64,000 nucleotides of DNA from Ryuthela nishihirai (lineage: Eukaryota > Arthropoda > Arachnida > Araneae > Heptathelidae), in contig JAWZYU010000034.1 of the NCBI GenBank assembly GCA_038380435.1, forward strand, positions 36,084,901 to 36,148,900, written 5' to 3'. The notes below the pieces were generated by a model. That model was not told the origin of the DNA. It saw nothing but the letters and a program-made list of their open reading frames with translations, and searched no databases. Below, piece after piece: positions 47,667 to 57,539 of this stretch (its first letter is position 1; every line of letters begins with the position of its first letter). A program made the translations under genes and the position numbers.

Positions 47667-47770
47667 ACCCTCTGCACGTTAAAGAACACGCTGGATGGCC
47701 TTGACAGGAGACTACGTCCTATCTCCGAACTATCCAGTGGGTCCCCTCCTCTAACCTTCTCGGGGCAAGG
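47667..47770 (+). repeat. SINE-1 tail-module fragment
   Basis: From ATACCCTCTGCACGTTAAAG to TCTAACCTTCTCGGGG. It begins next to the GTTAAAGAACACG point where tandem tail joints occur in other copies. Confidence 0.8.
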
Positions 47771-48190
47771 GAAGGGGATCCACTGAATATTAATTACTGG
47801 ACTGATAATTAATTAACTGCAAGAATCATTACACCAACATCTAAATTTGCATTTATTTCAGTAAGCGGCTTGTTGTAACAAATATAATTTGTGTTTTAAT
47901 GAGCTTTTGGAAGTAAATTGTTATGTTCGGTGACGCTGATTTTAAATGCTTTGGGCTCCAAAACTCTTTAAATATCAAAAGAATATTGCTGAAAATTGAG
48001 CTTTAGAGAGATTTGAATGAGATCCTTAATTTATACTCAGTGACATTTTCCAGAAAAAATATTATTTTTACATTTAGGGATCTCTGAATATGACTCTCCA
48101 TTCGCATAACATGCAAATGTCGGAAAACGTTTTGTAATATCGCATATATCGATTGGGAGTTATTTTAATTTCTAGATATGCGTATGCATA
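47771..48190. other. Unannotated AT-rich sequence
   Basis: No gene or repeat is recognised. Confidence 0.4.
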
Positions 48191-48192
48191 TA

Positions 48193-49660
48193 CACTGCTC
48201 GACATTGAAAGTGCCCCACCCAGAAGAACATGTACAAACATGCAAATAGAAGGGTAGGTGTGAGCAGTTGAGATGTGCAAATGGTGATAATCCAGAGCCA
48301 ATGACGTGTGTGGCTCAAGAGAAAAGGTGCAAGAAGAAACAGGGATGGTATTGTGTTTATGCAGATGGAAGTTGTGTGAAAGGTTGAGATTCGGTGCTGG
48401 AACGGTTGAGATTAGAATTCTGCTTAGAAATTGTTCAGCAAAGGCCGAAAATGCCTGGTACACGCCATCGTCATGTTTATTAACATTTAGATGCGTTTGA
48501 GAGAGATGAATTATAAGCCTATGTGAAGCTGGATGGACTACAGGTTGTGTCGCTGTCCATGTTCATCGGGATGCACGAACTGTTGAATGCCGTTGGCAAC
48601 AGTGGCGAAATGAAGGTTCTAACATGTGTCACAGAGGGAGTGGTACCATCCGACAGACGTCAGCCCTGCTTGATAGGCACATTGTTCGACATGCTCGTTC
48701 GTCACCCCAGAGCACTGCAGGCGATATTCGACGGACTGTGTCAGCAACCATGGATGTCCCCACAACCACCTGAATGGTAAACCTAAGGTTACATGAGGCA
48801 CACCTGTGCTCTGGGCAACCATTACGTCCACTGCCATTGACTGTAAACCATCGCAGCGCTCGTCTGGCTTGGTGTCGAAGTCGTGCGAACTGGGCCATGA
48901 ATTGAACACTGTTGTGTTTAGTGAAGAATCCCATTTTTGTCTGGAAGCTGACTATCGATGGGTCCATGTATGGCAAGAGGATGGATCCAGCTTTTGTTCG
49001 TGACTGGCACACCACCCGTCAGCCAGACATAATGGCATGGGATGCTGTTGGATATGACAGCAGGTCACCTCTTATCCGCATCACGGGAACACTGACAGCT
49101 GCACGATATGTTATCACGGTTCTGCAGGCCGTTTTGTTATCGTTCCTGGGAGCATGCAGCAGCCCGTTTTGTTACCGTTCTTGGGAGGCAGGCGGCAGCC
49201 CATTTTCCAGCATGACAAAGCCTGTGTACACTGCTACGATCTCCAGACAATGTTTACAACATGTTCAAGTATTACCGTGGCCAACACGATCTCCAGATAT
49301 ATCCCCAAGAGAAAATCTGTGGGACCACATTGGACGACGTTTGCAAACCTCTCAGCGGCTGGCGCAAAATCTCGATGAATTATGGGAGCAAGTCAACGCT
49401 GCTTGGTGTGCAATTCCTCAGGACCATATCCGTCGACTGTATGACTCCATGCCACGCCGTATTGCTGCCTGTATTGCCGTTTACGGCGTGCAACCACCTA
49501 CTGAGGCAGTCACATTGTGTTGCATGATCTTATCTTCTAACCACTGTAAATGGTTGCAAATTAGATCATGGTATGCCAATATATATTGCTATGTGTGTGC
49601 TACATTTCACCCCTATTCCCTCACTCCTTCTGCTTAGGGCAATTTCAATATCGTGCAGTG
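48193..49660 (+). mobile_element. Complete Tc1-like element, 1.47 kb, decayed
   Basis: The terminal repeats CACTGCTCGACATTGAAAG (left) and, in reverse complement, CACTGCACGATATTGAAAT (right) match at most positions over about 24 bp. TA stands at 48191-48192 and 49661-49662. Size and layout are those of an autonomous Tc1 element with one transposase gene. Confidence 0.93.
48370..49515 (+). pseudogene. Tc1-like transposase, multiply frameshifted
   Basis: A DD34E transposase, now split over all three frames. Visible pieces are HRHVY-like sequence (about 48.47 kb) near the end of the DNA-binding part, VVFSEESHFCLEADYRWVHV (about 48.9 kb; the usual first catalytic aspartate of FSDES is E here), FQHDKACVH (about 49.2 kb, second aspartate) and SPDISPRENLWDHIGRRL (about 49.3 kb, glutamate). 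The C-terminal IRRLYDSMPRRIAACI follows at about 49.43 kb. An imperfect 35-bp tandem duplication lies at about 49130-49200. It is inactive. The sequence is a different Tc1 lineage from the split gene at 20.7 kb. Confidence 0.9.
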
Positions 49661-49662
49661 TA

Positions 49663-50183
49663 TATATGTATAAGTTCCTTACGCATTGTTTCTGTTAAAT
49701 ATTCCAGCATACGAAACTCCTTAAATAATAAGAGAATATTATTGAATTTTAAGAATTAGCTCCACTAAATGTAGATCTTCTTTTTTGTTTTGTTGTAGCA
49801 TTTTACCATAAAGTTTAATATTTCAAGTTAGAAAGCTTCAAAAGTTAGCATTCTATTAATAAAATGTGGAAATTCTTTTATATTGTTGTCTGCGTATAGA
49901 AAACATTATATCTATAGTAGGTACTGAACAGAAAAAACGTTTCATGTTATTTGAATATGGAGTCATATTCAGATATCAGTAACATCTTAAGTAATATTAA
50001 TATGGACAAAATATGACTATAGTTATACTTGAGGTCTCTATCAAATCTCTTTAAATGTAGAATTATTCACAAATAATTGTTCAGTATCCAAATAATTTTG
50101 TAAGCTGGAAAATGTACTCAATTAAAACCTGAAAAATTATTGCAACATATTAAAATGAAAAAGAAACATTCTGTAAAAAATAA
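49663..50183. other. Unannotated AT-rich sequence
   Basis: No gene or repeat is recognised. Confidence 0.4.
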
Positions 50184-50257
50184 TACCCCCTCAAGCAGCT
50201 GCTTGCCACAGAGGTCTCACAGGAGCCTGTCAGTTTATATGCCACAGTAGAAGATCT
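50184..50257 (-). repeat. SINE-2 3' fragment
   Basis: TACCCCCTCAAGCAGCTGCT through GCCACAGTAGAAGATCT matches the 3' half of SINE-2. The tRNA head is missing, as expected of 5' truncation. Confidence 0.88.
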
Positions 50258-50769
50258 AATGATTGAACAGTAATGAATTTTGAATGATTTTTGGTTAACA
50301 AGGTAAGTAAATGTTAAATATTCCAGATTCTATAACTCATTAAATATTAAAAATATCAAAAGCAGGTATTTAGGCAGACCGCAGTCAGATCTTCAAATGT
50401 GATTGCCAATAATCACATTTTTCTATAAAAAGCGCTTTTAAGAAATTGTACAGTTGTGAATTTGATTCCCTCTTGATCAAACATTTAATATTTCAACTGT
50501 TTCTACTTTCTGTTGAGAAACTATTAATGCATGAATTTATTATTCAGTCCTAAGACTTTTTGATCTCCCCTTCAAATCCAAAAGAATTATTCCATGTTTC
50601 CTTTGCTTTTTGCTGAAATACAAGTTTCAAAAAGGAAATAAACACACCACATTCTGCAGTCGACTCCTGTTGCCTGGAGAGTTGTCCTGTTGCCTGGTTG
50701 CCTTTAGAGATCCCCTGTTTCCTGGAGGGATGCAGGCAGTTTGTCATTTAAACGTTAACTGATGGTCGT
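50258..50769. other. Unannotated sequence
   Basis: AT-rich. A short local repeat, GTTGCCTGGAGAG / GTTGCCTGGTTGC, occurs near 50.67 kb. No gene is seen. Confidence 0.4.
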
Positions 50770-50868
50770 TTGAACCCTCTGAGCGGGAGATGCACAAAGA
50801 GGGGAGGAAGAGTTCACCCGTTCAACCTACCTTCTCCCGGCCGACGGGCCGGTACGGTAGCGAAAGGG
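50770..50868 (-). repeat. Right terminal region of the TTAA element
   Basis: Ends GGTAGCGAAAGGG against TTAA (50869-50872). It is GC-rich with a CCGGCCGACGGGCCGG palindrome, and an AGGAAGAGTTCACC block corresponds to ACTCTTCCT of the left end. Confidence 0.7.
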
Positions 50869-50872
50869 TTAA

Positions 50873-51126
50873 AGGAGGTTGCAGACTCCTTTGCCTAACC
50901 TCATCATTAGTTACAAAGTTGAACCACCTACTGCCCAAGATACTGCGTAAGCATCTGGAATCAAAAGCATCTAGTTTCCTGTTATCTTGTTTACAAAGTG
51001 TCCAAGTTTCACTACCATAACTAACCCTAGAAAGAACCAAACTATTATTCAGTCTAATTTTAGTCTTTAGGTGTATACGCCTATTTCTCCACACTCTCCA
51101 TAGATTCTTAAAAGTCCCGGCAGCAA
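50873..51126 (-). mobile_element. RTE-like LINE, 5' part of a split copy
   Basis: The minus strand encodes the TFKNLWRVWRNRRIHLK to FVTNDEVRQRSLQPP part and stops at the TTAA at which the piece at 21774-22063 begins. By eye only about four of 250 bases differ from the full copy at 42-46 kb. At 51126 the RTE sequence ends (5' truncation) and Tc1 transposase sequence resumes. Confidence 0.92.
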
Positions 51127-51185
51127 GCCACACAGGATTTCGAATGTTCTTCGGTCGCACGGAGGCGTTATGTGCTATTTGCTGA
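51127..51185 (+). pseudogene. C-terminus of the split Tc1-like transposase
   Basis: The frame starting at 51128 reads PHRISNVLRSHGGVMCYLLT. This fits the usual end of Tc1 transposases (SMPRRI..VI...GG...Y) and continues the piece ending in LVAS at 21770. A SINE-1 (51197-51550) follows within the last codons, after which a stop occurs at about 51566. The separation of the two parts is explained by the nested insertions between them. Confidence 0.75.
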
Positions 51186-51196
51186 CATTCAGCCAG

Positions 51197-51550
51197 TCGT
51201 TGTTGTTGTTGTTGTTGTTGTTGTTTTACCTCTGAGCGGCACTTTTTTGCACACCATGGGCTAAATGGCCAGGTCACATGGACCCCGAAGGCTCAGAGAA
51301 GGTTGGGGGAGGAAACCCACTGGAACAGCTGTTGGGAGACAGATGGTAGCCTCCGGTCAAGGCCATCCAGTGTGTTCTTTAACGTGCACAGGGTATGACT
51401 CTCCCGCACACGGGGCCACGGCTTAACGTCCCATCCGACGGACGGATCTTTCCAAGCCCATCGGTGTCCCCTACTGACCGTGGGCAGGGCGGGGAATTTT
51501 TCGGAGATAAATCTCAACGCTGACCCAGCTGGGACTCGAACCTGGGAACT
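51197..51550 (-). mobile_element. SINE-1, 5'-truncated
   Basis: The tail end is expanded to TTG repeats (51199-51223). The element stops within the head before box A (GGGAACTAC), so it is 5'-truncated. Perfect 12-bp duplications ACATTCAGCCAG stand at 51185-51196 and 51551-51562. It hit the end of the Tc1 gene. Confidence 0.94.
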
Positions 51551-51562
51551 ACATTCAGCCAG

Positions 51563-51852
51563 GAGTGACTAATTATTTGTCCTGTGAGCTTATATAAATG
51601 TGAATAAACTGTGTGTCGTCCCTATACAACTCTCGTGCGTGAATTGTTGGACATATCTCTATACATCACTTGGTACAGCAAGTCTGAGGAATACGTCAGT
51701 ACTGGTGTAACAACTCGCGAACCTGTGATTTCACCTACATAATGATGAAGGTAATTAAGGAACTAATTGATCGTCCTATCCTGTAGAATGGTTAATCGTT
51801 TTCCAACGCAGCGCACAACTATAAACGCTAGCATACATTTTTATCTAGTTTT
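51563..51852. other. 3' flank of the split Tc1 element
   Basis: Contains GGACAAATAATTAGTC in reverse complement (about 51.57 kb), weakly like CTACAAATAACTGTGCC at about 20.7 kb, which could be the element's terminal repeats. Otherwise nothing is recognised. Confidence 0.35.
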
Positions 51853-51865
51853 CAAAATAAACGAG

Positions 51866-52534
51866 GGGCAAGGGTGGTTCAGTCGGTAGCGCGCCAGGCT
51901 CGTAATCTATAGTTCCCAGGTTCGAGCCCCAGCTGGGTCAGCGTTAAGATTTATCTCCGCAAAATTTCCCTGCATGCCCATGGTCAGTAGGGGACACCGA
52001 CGGGCTTGGAAAGACGCCGTCCGTCGGATGCGACGTTAAGCCGTGGCCCCTTGTGCGGGAGAGCTATACCCTGTGCACATTAAAGAACACGCTGGATGGC
52101 CTTGGCGGGAGGCTACCTCCTGTCTCCCAACAGCTCTTCCAGTGGGTCTCCTCCCCCAACCTTCTCTGAGCTTCGGGGTCCATGTGACCTGGCCATTTAG
52201 CCCATGGTGTGCAAAAAAGTGCCGCTCAGATGTAAAACAACCCAACCCAAAATTTCCCGGCCTGCCCACGGTCAGTAGGGGACACCGATGGGCTTGGAAA
52301 GGCGCCGTCCGTCGGATGGGACGTTAAGCCGTGGCCCCTTGTGCGGGAGAGCTATACGCTGTGCACATTAAAGAACACGCTGGATGCCTTGGCGGGAGGC
52401 TACTACCTGTCTCCCAACAGCTCTTCCAGTGGGTCTCCTCCCCCAACCTTCTCTGAGCTTCGGGATCCATGTGACCTGGCCATTTAACCCATGGTGTGCA
52501 AAAAAGTGCCGCTCAGAGGTAAAACAACCCAACA
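51866..52534 (+). mobile_element. SINE-1 with a duplicated segment of about 290 bp
   Basis: A full copy (51866-52247) is followed by a second copy starting at AAAATTTCCCGGCCTGCCC, so the repeated part covers central block and tail rather than the tail alone. Both copies share the private changes CTTGTGCGGGAGAGCTATAC and TCTTCCAGTGGGTCTCC, so one was copied from the other. Perfect 13-bp duplications CAAAATAAACGAG at 51853-51865 and 52535-52547 enclose both. Confidence 0.94.
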
Positions 52535-52547
52535 CAAAATAAACGAG

Positions 52548-52924
52548 ATAATCATTTCGCTTTGTCGACATCGAACTTCTTTGTTTACAGAGATAAATTA
52601 AAAATTGTTTTTGTGTTGAATAGGTATTGATGAAATATTACGATATGCACTCTCCGAATCTCTCTAAAACTATAATTATGCCCTCTAGTGGTGGAAAATT
52701 TAAAAATTCCTAAATTTCAAACGAATATTGCAAACGATGTATTTATGCTAGAAATTTGATATTTTGGTGGTGGAATGCGAAGGTCACGAAGTTTCCATTG
52801 CTAGCAATGAGTTGACCTTTTAGACTCAGAGCGGGTGGAAAACACACCCTTTAAATTTTAGCAGACAATTGTTTGTTTTTAGAGATAAATGAAAAGTTCT
52901 TTTTGAGTTAAATGGGAATTGATA
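52548..52924. repeat. Two units related to the 40.3/41.4-kb inverted repeat
   Basis: Two stretches (about 52580-52640 and 52868-52925), with TTTACAGAGATAAATTAAAA and TTTTAGAGATAAATGAAAAG followed by TTGAT-type words, resemble the arm ends of the inverted repeat at 40.3-41.6 kb. The rest is not recognised. Confidence 0.5.
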
Positions 52925-53415
52925 AAACATTCTCAAAACCCTTACATTTAATCACTACATTTTCATAACCCTTAATTTTAATCGCTACATTCTCAGAACC
53001 CTTACATTTAATCACTACATTCTCAAAACCCTTACATTTAATCACTACATTTTCATAACCCTAAATTTTAATCGCTACATTCTCAGAACCCTTACATTTA
53101 ATCACTACATTCTCAAAACCCTTACATTTAATCACTACATTTTCAGAACCCTTAATTTTAATCGCTACATTCTCAGAACCCTTACATTTAATCACTACAT
53201 TCTCAAAACCCTTACATTTAATCACTACATTTTCAGAACCCTTAATTTTAATCGCTACATTCTCAGAACCCTTACATTTAATCACTACATTCTCAGAACC
53301 CTTACATTTAATCACTACATTTTCAGAATCCTTACATTTAATCACTACATTTTCAGAACCCTTACATTTAATCACTATATTCTCAGAACCCTTACACTTA
53401 ATCGCTACATTTTGG
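52925..53415. repeat. 30-bp minisatellite, about 16 copies
   Basis: The unit is AACCCTTACATTTAATCACT plus ACATTCTCAG, with alternating TTTTCA and TTCTCA variants and a second variation AATTTTAATCG. The minus strand is open as a 10-residue repeat only because the period is a multiple of three. Confidence 0.95.
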
Positions 53416-53660
53416 AATCTCCCATTTGAAAATACTGGTAAGGGAATTATTCAAGGCGAAATATTATTAAAATTTATGAATGTTTCACTCATTTTTTTAA
53501 AGAAATTTTTACAGACCTCTAAAAAGTAGGGAAAAATATTATATCACAATGGAATTCCAGTCTCTTGTCCCCTCGTCTTTACCTTTTTCCGTCTCAATCG
53601 TGTCACGTACACAAAAATATACGCCCCCCCCCCCCCCCCCTCCTTATTTTTCTGTAGATC
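53416..53660. other. Unannotated sequence
   Basis: Contains a long C run (about 53623-53640). No gene is recognised. Confidence 0.4.
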
Positions 53661-53669
53661 CGACTTGCT

Positions 53670-54034
53670 TTTGGGGCGGGGGTAACTCAGTCGGTAGCGC
53701 GCCAGGCTAGTTCCCAGGTTCGAGTCCCAGCTGGGTAAGCGTTGAGATTTATCTCTGCAAAATTACCTGCCCTGCCTACGGTAGTAGGGGACACCGATGG
53801 GCTGGGCTTGAAAAGGCCGCCGTCCATCTGATGGGACGTTAAGCCATGGCCCTGTGTGCGGGAGAGCCATACCCTGTGTACGTTAAAGAACACGCTGGAT
53901 GGCCTTGACGGGAGGCTACCATCTGTCTCCCAACAGAACCTTCTCTGAGCCTTTGGGGTTCATGTGACCTGGCCATTTAGCCCATTGTGTGCAAAAAAAA
54001 TGCCGCTCACAGGTAAAACAACCCAACCCAAATT
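53670..54034 (+). mobile_element. SINE-1 with small internal deletions
   Basis: Part of the head (GGCTCGTAATCTGTAG) and part of the tail (CTGTTCCAGTGGG) are deleted. Duplications CGACTTGCT stand at 53661-53669 and 54035-54043. Confidence 0.92.
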
Positions 54035-54044
54035 CGACTTGCTC

Positions 54045-54481
54045 AAAACCATTATATTTCATCATTCCATTTTCAGAACCTTTACATTTTACCACAGCAT
54101 TCCCAGAAACCTTCCACTGGGTCAGATCTGAAGAAGAGGACAAGAGTCCATGGGTTATTCGCATTCACTTCCATTGAGAAAGCTAGTAACCGTAATGAAG
54201 TCGAAAAAAATATTAAACGTATATTTTATCCATATTTTTCATGAAAATCAGAGACCACTGAAACGTAGGGATTTATTTATATTATTCTGGAATGGCGTTC
54301 CGGTTCATCACGACTCGATCTCCCTACTTCCCCCCTTGTTTTCGTTTTTTCTAGATCCACCTTGATGAGTTAATTAATTAATTAATCTCAAAATATTAAT
54401 TCGAGATTGAATACTTGAACTTTCAATCTCACATTTTACCGCCAAAAGTATATAATGTTCCTACAGCTATTTTCATTTGTT
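54045..54481. other. Outlying minisatellite units, then unannotated sequence
   Basis: At 54045-54125, CATTTTCAGAACCTTTACAT and CATTCCCAGAAACCTT are diverged units of the 30-bp repeat that ends at 53415. The rest is AT-rich without recognised features. Confidence 0.55.
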
Positions 54482-54850
54482 GTTGTTTTACCTCTGAGCG
54501 GCACTTTTTGCACACAATGGGCTAAATGGCCAGGTCCCAAAGACCCCGTGGGCTCAGAGAAGGTTGGGGGAGGGGACCCACTGGAACAGCTGTTGGGAGA
54601 CAGATGGTAGCCTCCCATCAAGACCATCCAGCTTGTTCTTTAATGTGCACAGGGTATGGCTCTCCCACATAAGGGGCCACAGCTTAATGTCCCATCTGAT
54701 GGACGACGGCCTTTTCAAACCCATCAGTGGCCTCTACTGATCGAGGGCAGGACGGGGATTTTTTCAGACATAAACCTCAGCGCTGGTCCAGGTGGGACTC
54801 AAACCTGGGTACTGCAGATTATGAGCCTGGTGCGCTATCTGCTGAACCCT
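54482..54850 (-). repeat. SINE-1, moderately diverged
   Basis: Tail, central block and head are present in reverse. The tail terminus is TTGTTGTTG rather than GGGTTGGG. The head is damaged around box A (TATCTGCTGAACCC). Confidence 0.88.
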
Positions 54851-54916
54851 TCCAACAGCTAACAGTATGTGGAATGACATCATGTGGTATTCACTTCTGG
54901 ATTCTCATTATTGAGA

Positions 54917-55302
54917 GGGGCGGGGGTGGCTCAGTCGGTAGCGCGCCAGCCTCGTAATCTGTAGTTCCCAGGTTCGAGTCCAAGCTGGGTCAGCGTTGAG
55001 ATTTATCTCCGCAAAATTCCCCGCCCTGCCCACAAGTCAGTAGGGGACACCGATGGGCTTGGAAAGGCCGCCGTCCGTCGGATGGAACGTTAAGCCATGG
55101 CCCCATGTGCGGGAGAGCCATACCCTGTGCACGTTAAAGAACACGCTGGATGGCCTTGACGGGAGGCTATCATCTGTCTCCCAACAGCTGTTCCAGTGGG
55201 TCCCCTCCCCCAACCTTCTCTGAGCCTTCGGGGTCCATGTGACCTGGCCATTTAGCCCATGGTGTGCAAAAAAATGCCGCTCAGAGGTAAAACAACCCAA
55301 CC
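54917..55302 (+). mobile_element. SINE-1, full length
   Basis: The head GGGGCGGGGGTGGCTCAGTC has both polymerase III boxes, and the copy ends CAACCCAACCC. It is close to the family consensus. A target-site duplication is not obvious (only TTGA recurs). Confidence 0.92.
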
Positions 55303-55690
55303 CTTGAATTTGCCTGCACTGTGGCAAGGGGTTTCAGAGAGAGGAGTCACTGCCTTGGGGTCCAGGGTTTTCCAAATTCAGGGACGATGCGGACATGTCC
55401 TCCTTATAACTAATATTATTCATAATAAATTTCTGTAAATTTCTTTTAATTTTTGTTTTTTAATGCTAGCCAAGTATCTTTTCCTTTTAAATTCCACTTG
55501 TAAATTATTAAATTTTTTGTAACTAAGATGATGGCCAGAAAAAAATCTTGTAACAGGCTCAGTGTTTGCTCTTGTTGGCTCTTGTTGCCTCTGACATCTG
55601 GAATCATAGTAGGGACAATATCAGCTACAGGAAAGTAATATATAAGCAAGACCCACCGGTTCCGCCGTCAGCACTACCAGTATATCGGGA
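55303..55690. other. Unannotated sequence
   Basis: No gene or repeat is recognised. Confidence 0.4.
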
Positions 55691-55691
55691 A

Positions 55692-56245
55692 ATGCCCTTT
55701 TTGCCACTAACTACGGTCGGGGGCAAGACAGTGCCATATAGATACAGCCCATCCCCGACTACCCTATGGCGAGCAGTCCTATAGAAGGAATGCTCATCAA
55801 CCTAAATTTAATCTGTTTCCCGGTTAGCAACAACAAGGATATATAGATCCGAGTTGACTCAGCTCCTGGGGTGGAAACTCTTAGTTGGACACAGATTTTG
55901 AAAAAGGGCCCTAGCCTACTAGAGGTACCAAGTCGTTCAGCAGGGCCCCCTACTGTTCCACTGAGCACCTGATGGAGGTCTTAGCACTGTCCAACAGGGT
56001 CCCAAACCGGTCAGCAGTGCCTTTGACCTCGGATGGTCTTAACTCTGTCCACTCGGGACCGTTTAATCCTTTTCGCCTCTAACTACAGTCGGCGGCAAGA
56101 CTGCACCATATAGATGCAGCTCATCCCCGACTACCCTATGGCGAGCAGTCCTATAGAAGGAAAGCTCATCCATCGGTCAAAACTTAAATTTACTCTTTCC
56201 CGGTTACCCACAACAAGGATATATAGATCCAAGTTGAGCCATGCA
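55692..56245. repeat. Two tandem copies of a unit of about 370 bp
   Basis: Bases 55692-55870 recur at about 56065-56245, sharing CCCCGACTACCCTATGGCGA, GCAGTCCTATAGAAGGAA and CAACAAGGATATATAGATCC. The intervening halves are less alike. It may be a fragment of an unrecognised transposon. No coding signal was found. Confidence 0.8.
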
Positions 56246-56460
56246 CCAGAACAATACCATATACCCTCAATCTGCTAAGCGAAGTAAGTACTACATCAGG
56301 GTCCCTTCTCCAAACGGTGCCTTCAACAATTAGGTGCCTCTTAAATATCTCAAAGGGTGCTAAAAAGGAACTCTGCATCAGGGCACAAACATACCTTTAG
56401 TTAGTACTGTGTACACCTGTTATACACATTTAATTTACACTTACCTCCTGCATTGGGGGG

Positions 56461-56845
56461 TTGGGTTGGGTTGTTTTACCTCTGAGCGGCACTGTTTTGC
56501 ACACCATGGGCTAAATGGCCAGGTCACATGGACCCCGAAGGCTCAGAAAAGGTTGGGGGAGGGGACCCACTGGAACAGCTGTTGGGGGATAGGTGGTAGT
56601 CTCCCGTCAAGGCCATCCAGCGTGTTCTTTAACGTGCACAGGGTATACCTCTCCCGCACATGGGGCAACAGCTTAACGTCCCATCCGACGGACAGTAGCC
56701 TTTTCAAGCCCATCGGTGTCCGCTACTGACCATGGGAAGGGTGGGGAATTTTGCGGATATAAATCTCAATGCTGACCCAGCTGGGACTCGAACCTGGGAA
56801 TTTCAGATTACGAGCCTGGTGCACCCCCCGACTGAGCAACCCCCG
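56461..56845 (-). mobile_element. SINE-1, full length, inside an older SINE head
   Basis: Starts TTGGGTTGGGTTG and ends with the head (box B GGTTCGAGTCC reversed). The flanks CTGCATTGGGGG and CTGCATTCGGGGG (56846-56858) form an imperfect duplication. It lies directly beside the tRNA-like fragment at 56850-56975. Confidence 0.9.
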
Positions 56846-56849
56846 CTGC

Positions 56850-56975
56850 ATTCGGGGGATGACTTAATCGGTAGCACATCAGGTTCATAATCTGCAGTTC
56901 CCAAGTTCGATCCCCACCTGTGCCAGTTTGAGATTTATCATCTCTAAACTTCCACTCTGCCCTCGTCAGTAGCAA
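56850..56975 (+). repeat. Old SINE-1 head fragment
   Basis: ATGACTTAATCGGTAGCACA, box B-like AAGTTCGATCCCC and TTTGAGATTTATC match the SINE-1 head and first part of the body. The copy breaks off at CCTCGTCAGTAG. Confidence 0.75.
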
Positions 56976-57539
56976 AACATGGTTTCTTGGCAATTTACAC
57001 ATTTGCATATTTGAAGCCTCTTCTTACGGAAATTTTAATAAGAATAGTATTTGGTGTACTAGCAGAAAGGCTGTCAGTTTCTGAAAAGCGAAAACTTAAA
57101 ATTCGAAATGGCAAAATGAAGAAAATCGGAGAGGTGAAGGGAAGATTTCGAAATCGGATTCTATTATCGGTAGGGACTTGTAGCTTAATGCAACAGATTT
57201 ACTATTGAAAATCATCAGGTCCCTTAATTCTTTCCCTCTCCACACACACTCCATATTAAAGTAGAAAAAAGTGATTTTAAGCTGTACGCAAATCATATCA
57301 TAGATACAGACTTCAATTTTCGACATAATAGAGAAAACAAGAAATTCAACGGGCGAAAACTAAAAAAAAATATCCCTTTGAAAAATCAATGATTCGCTAA
57401 GCCGCTTTATCTTCCCTCCAACTGAAGAGGAAAACTAAAAGAGTTTTCTTGAACTCGAACTCGAGTTCTACTACAGCTAGAAACGTCAATAATTACGCAG
57501 CACAGGGTGCAAAGGGAAATCCCATAGGGAAAATCGGAA
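56976..57539. other. Unannotated sequence
   Basis: A frame of 73 codons (56987-57208, plus) is rich in K, R and I and has no motif I recognise. I do not support it as a gene. Confidence 0.4.

Larger units (their letters stand above)
22068..50868. mobile_element. Apparent giant TTAA-flanked (piggyBac-type) composite, 28.8 kb
   Basis: Both ends start CCCTTT: CCCTTTAACTACC on the left and, in reverse complement, CCCTTTCGCTACC on the right. They are flanked by TTAA at 22064-22067 and 50869-50872, the duplication made by piggyBac-family enzymes. The outside sequences join into one continuous RTE element across a single TTAA, and outside that into one Tc1 transposase. The interior holds satellites C and D, MITEs, old SINEs, a full RTE and a Tc1 element, but no recognisable piggyBac transposase, so it would depend on an enzyme supplied elsewhere. 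The alternative is a small piggyBac MITE that grew by later insertions and satellite expansion. Confidence 0.72.

Noticed and set aside
51563..51720. Possible retroviral-type LTR end (AATAAA, then a CA and a primer-binding-like stretch)
   Set aside because: No second LTR or internal coding sequence is seen. The stretch is more simply the 3' flank of the split Tc1 element.
53061..53375. Minus-strand frame of 104 codons with a 10-residue repeat
   Set aside because: Same cause: a 30-bp minisatellite. No start context or flanking gene structure supports it.
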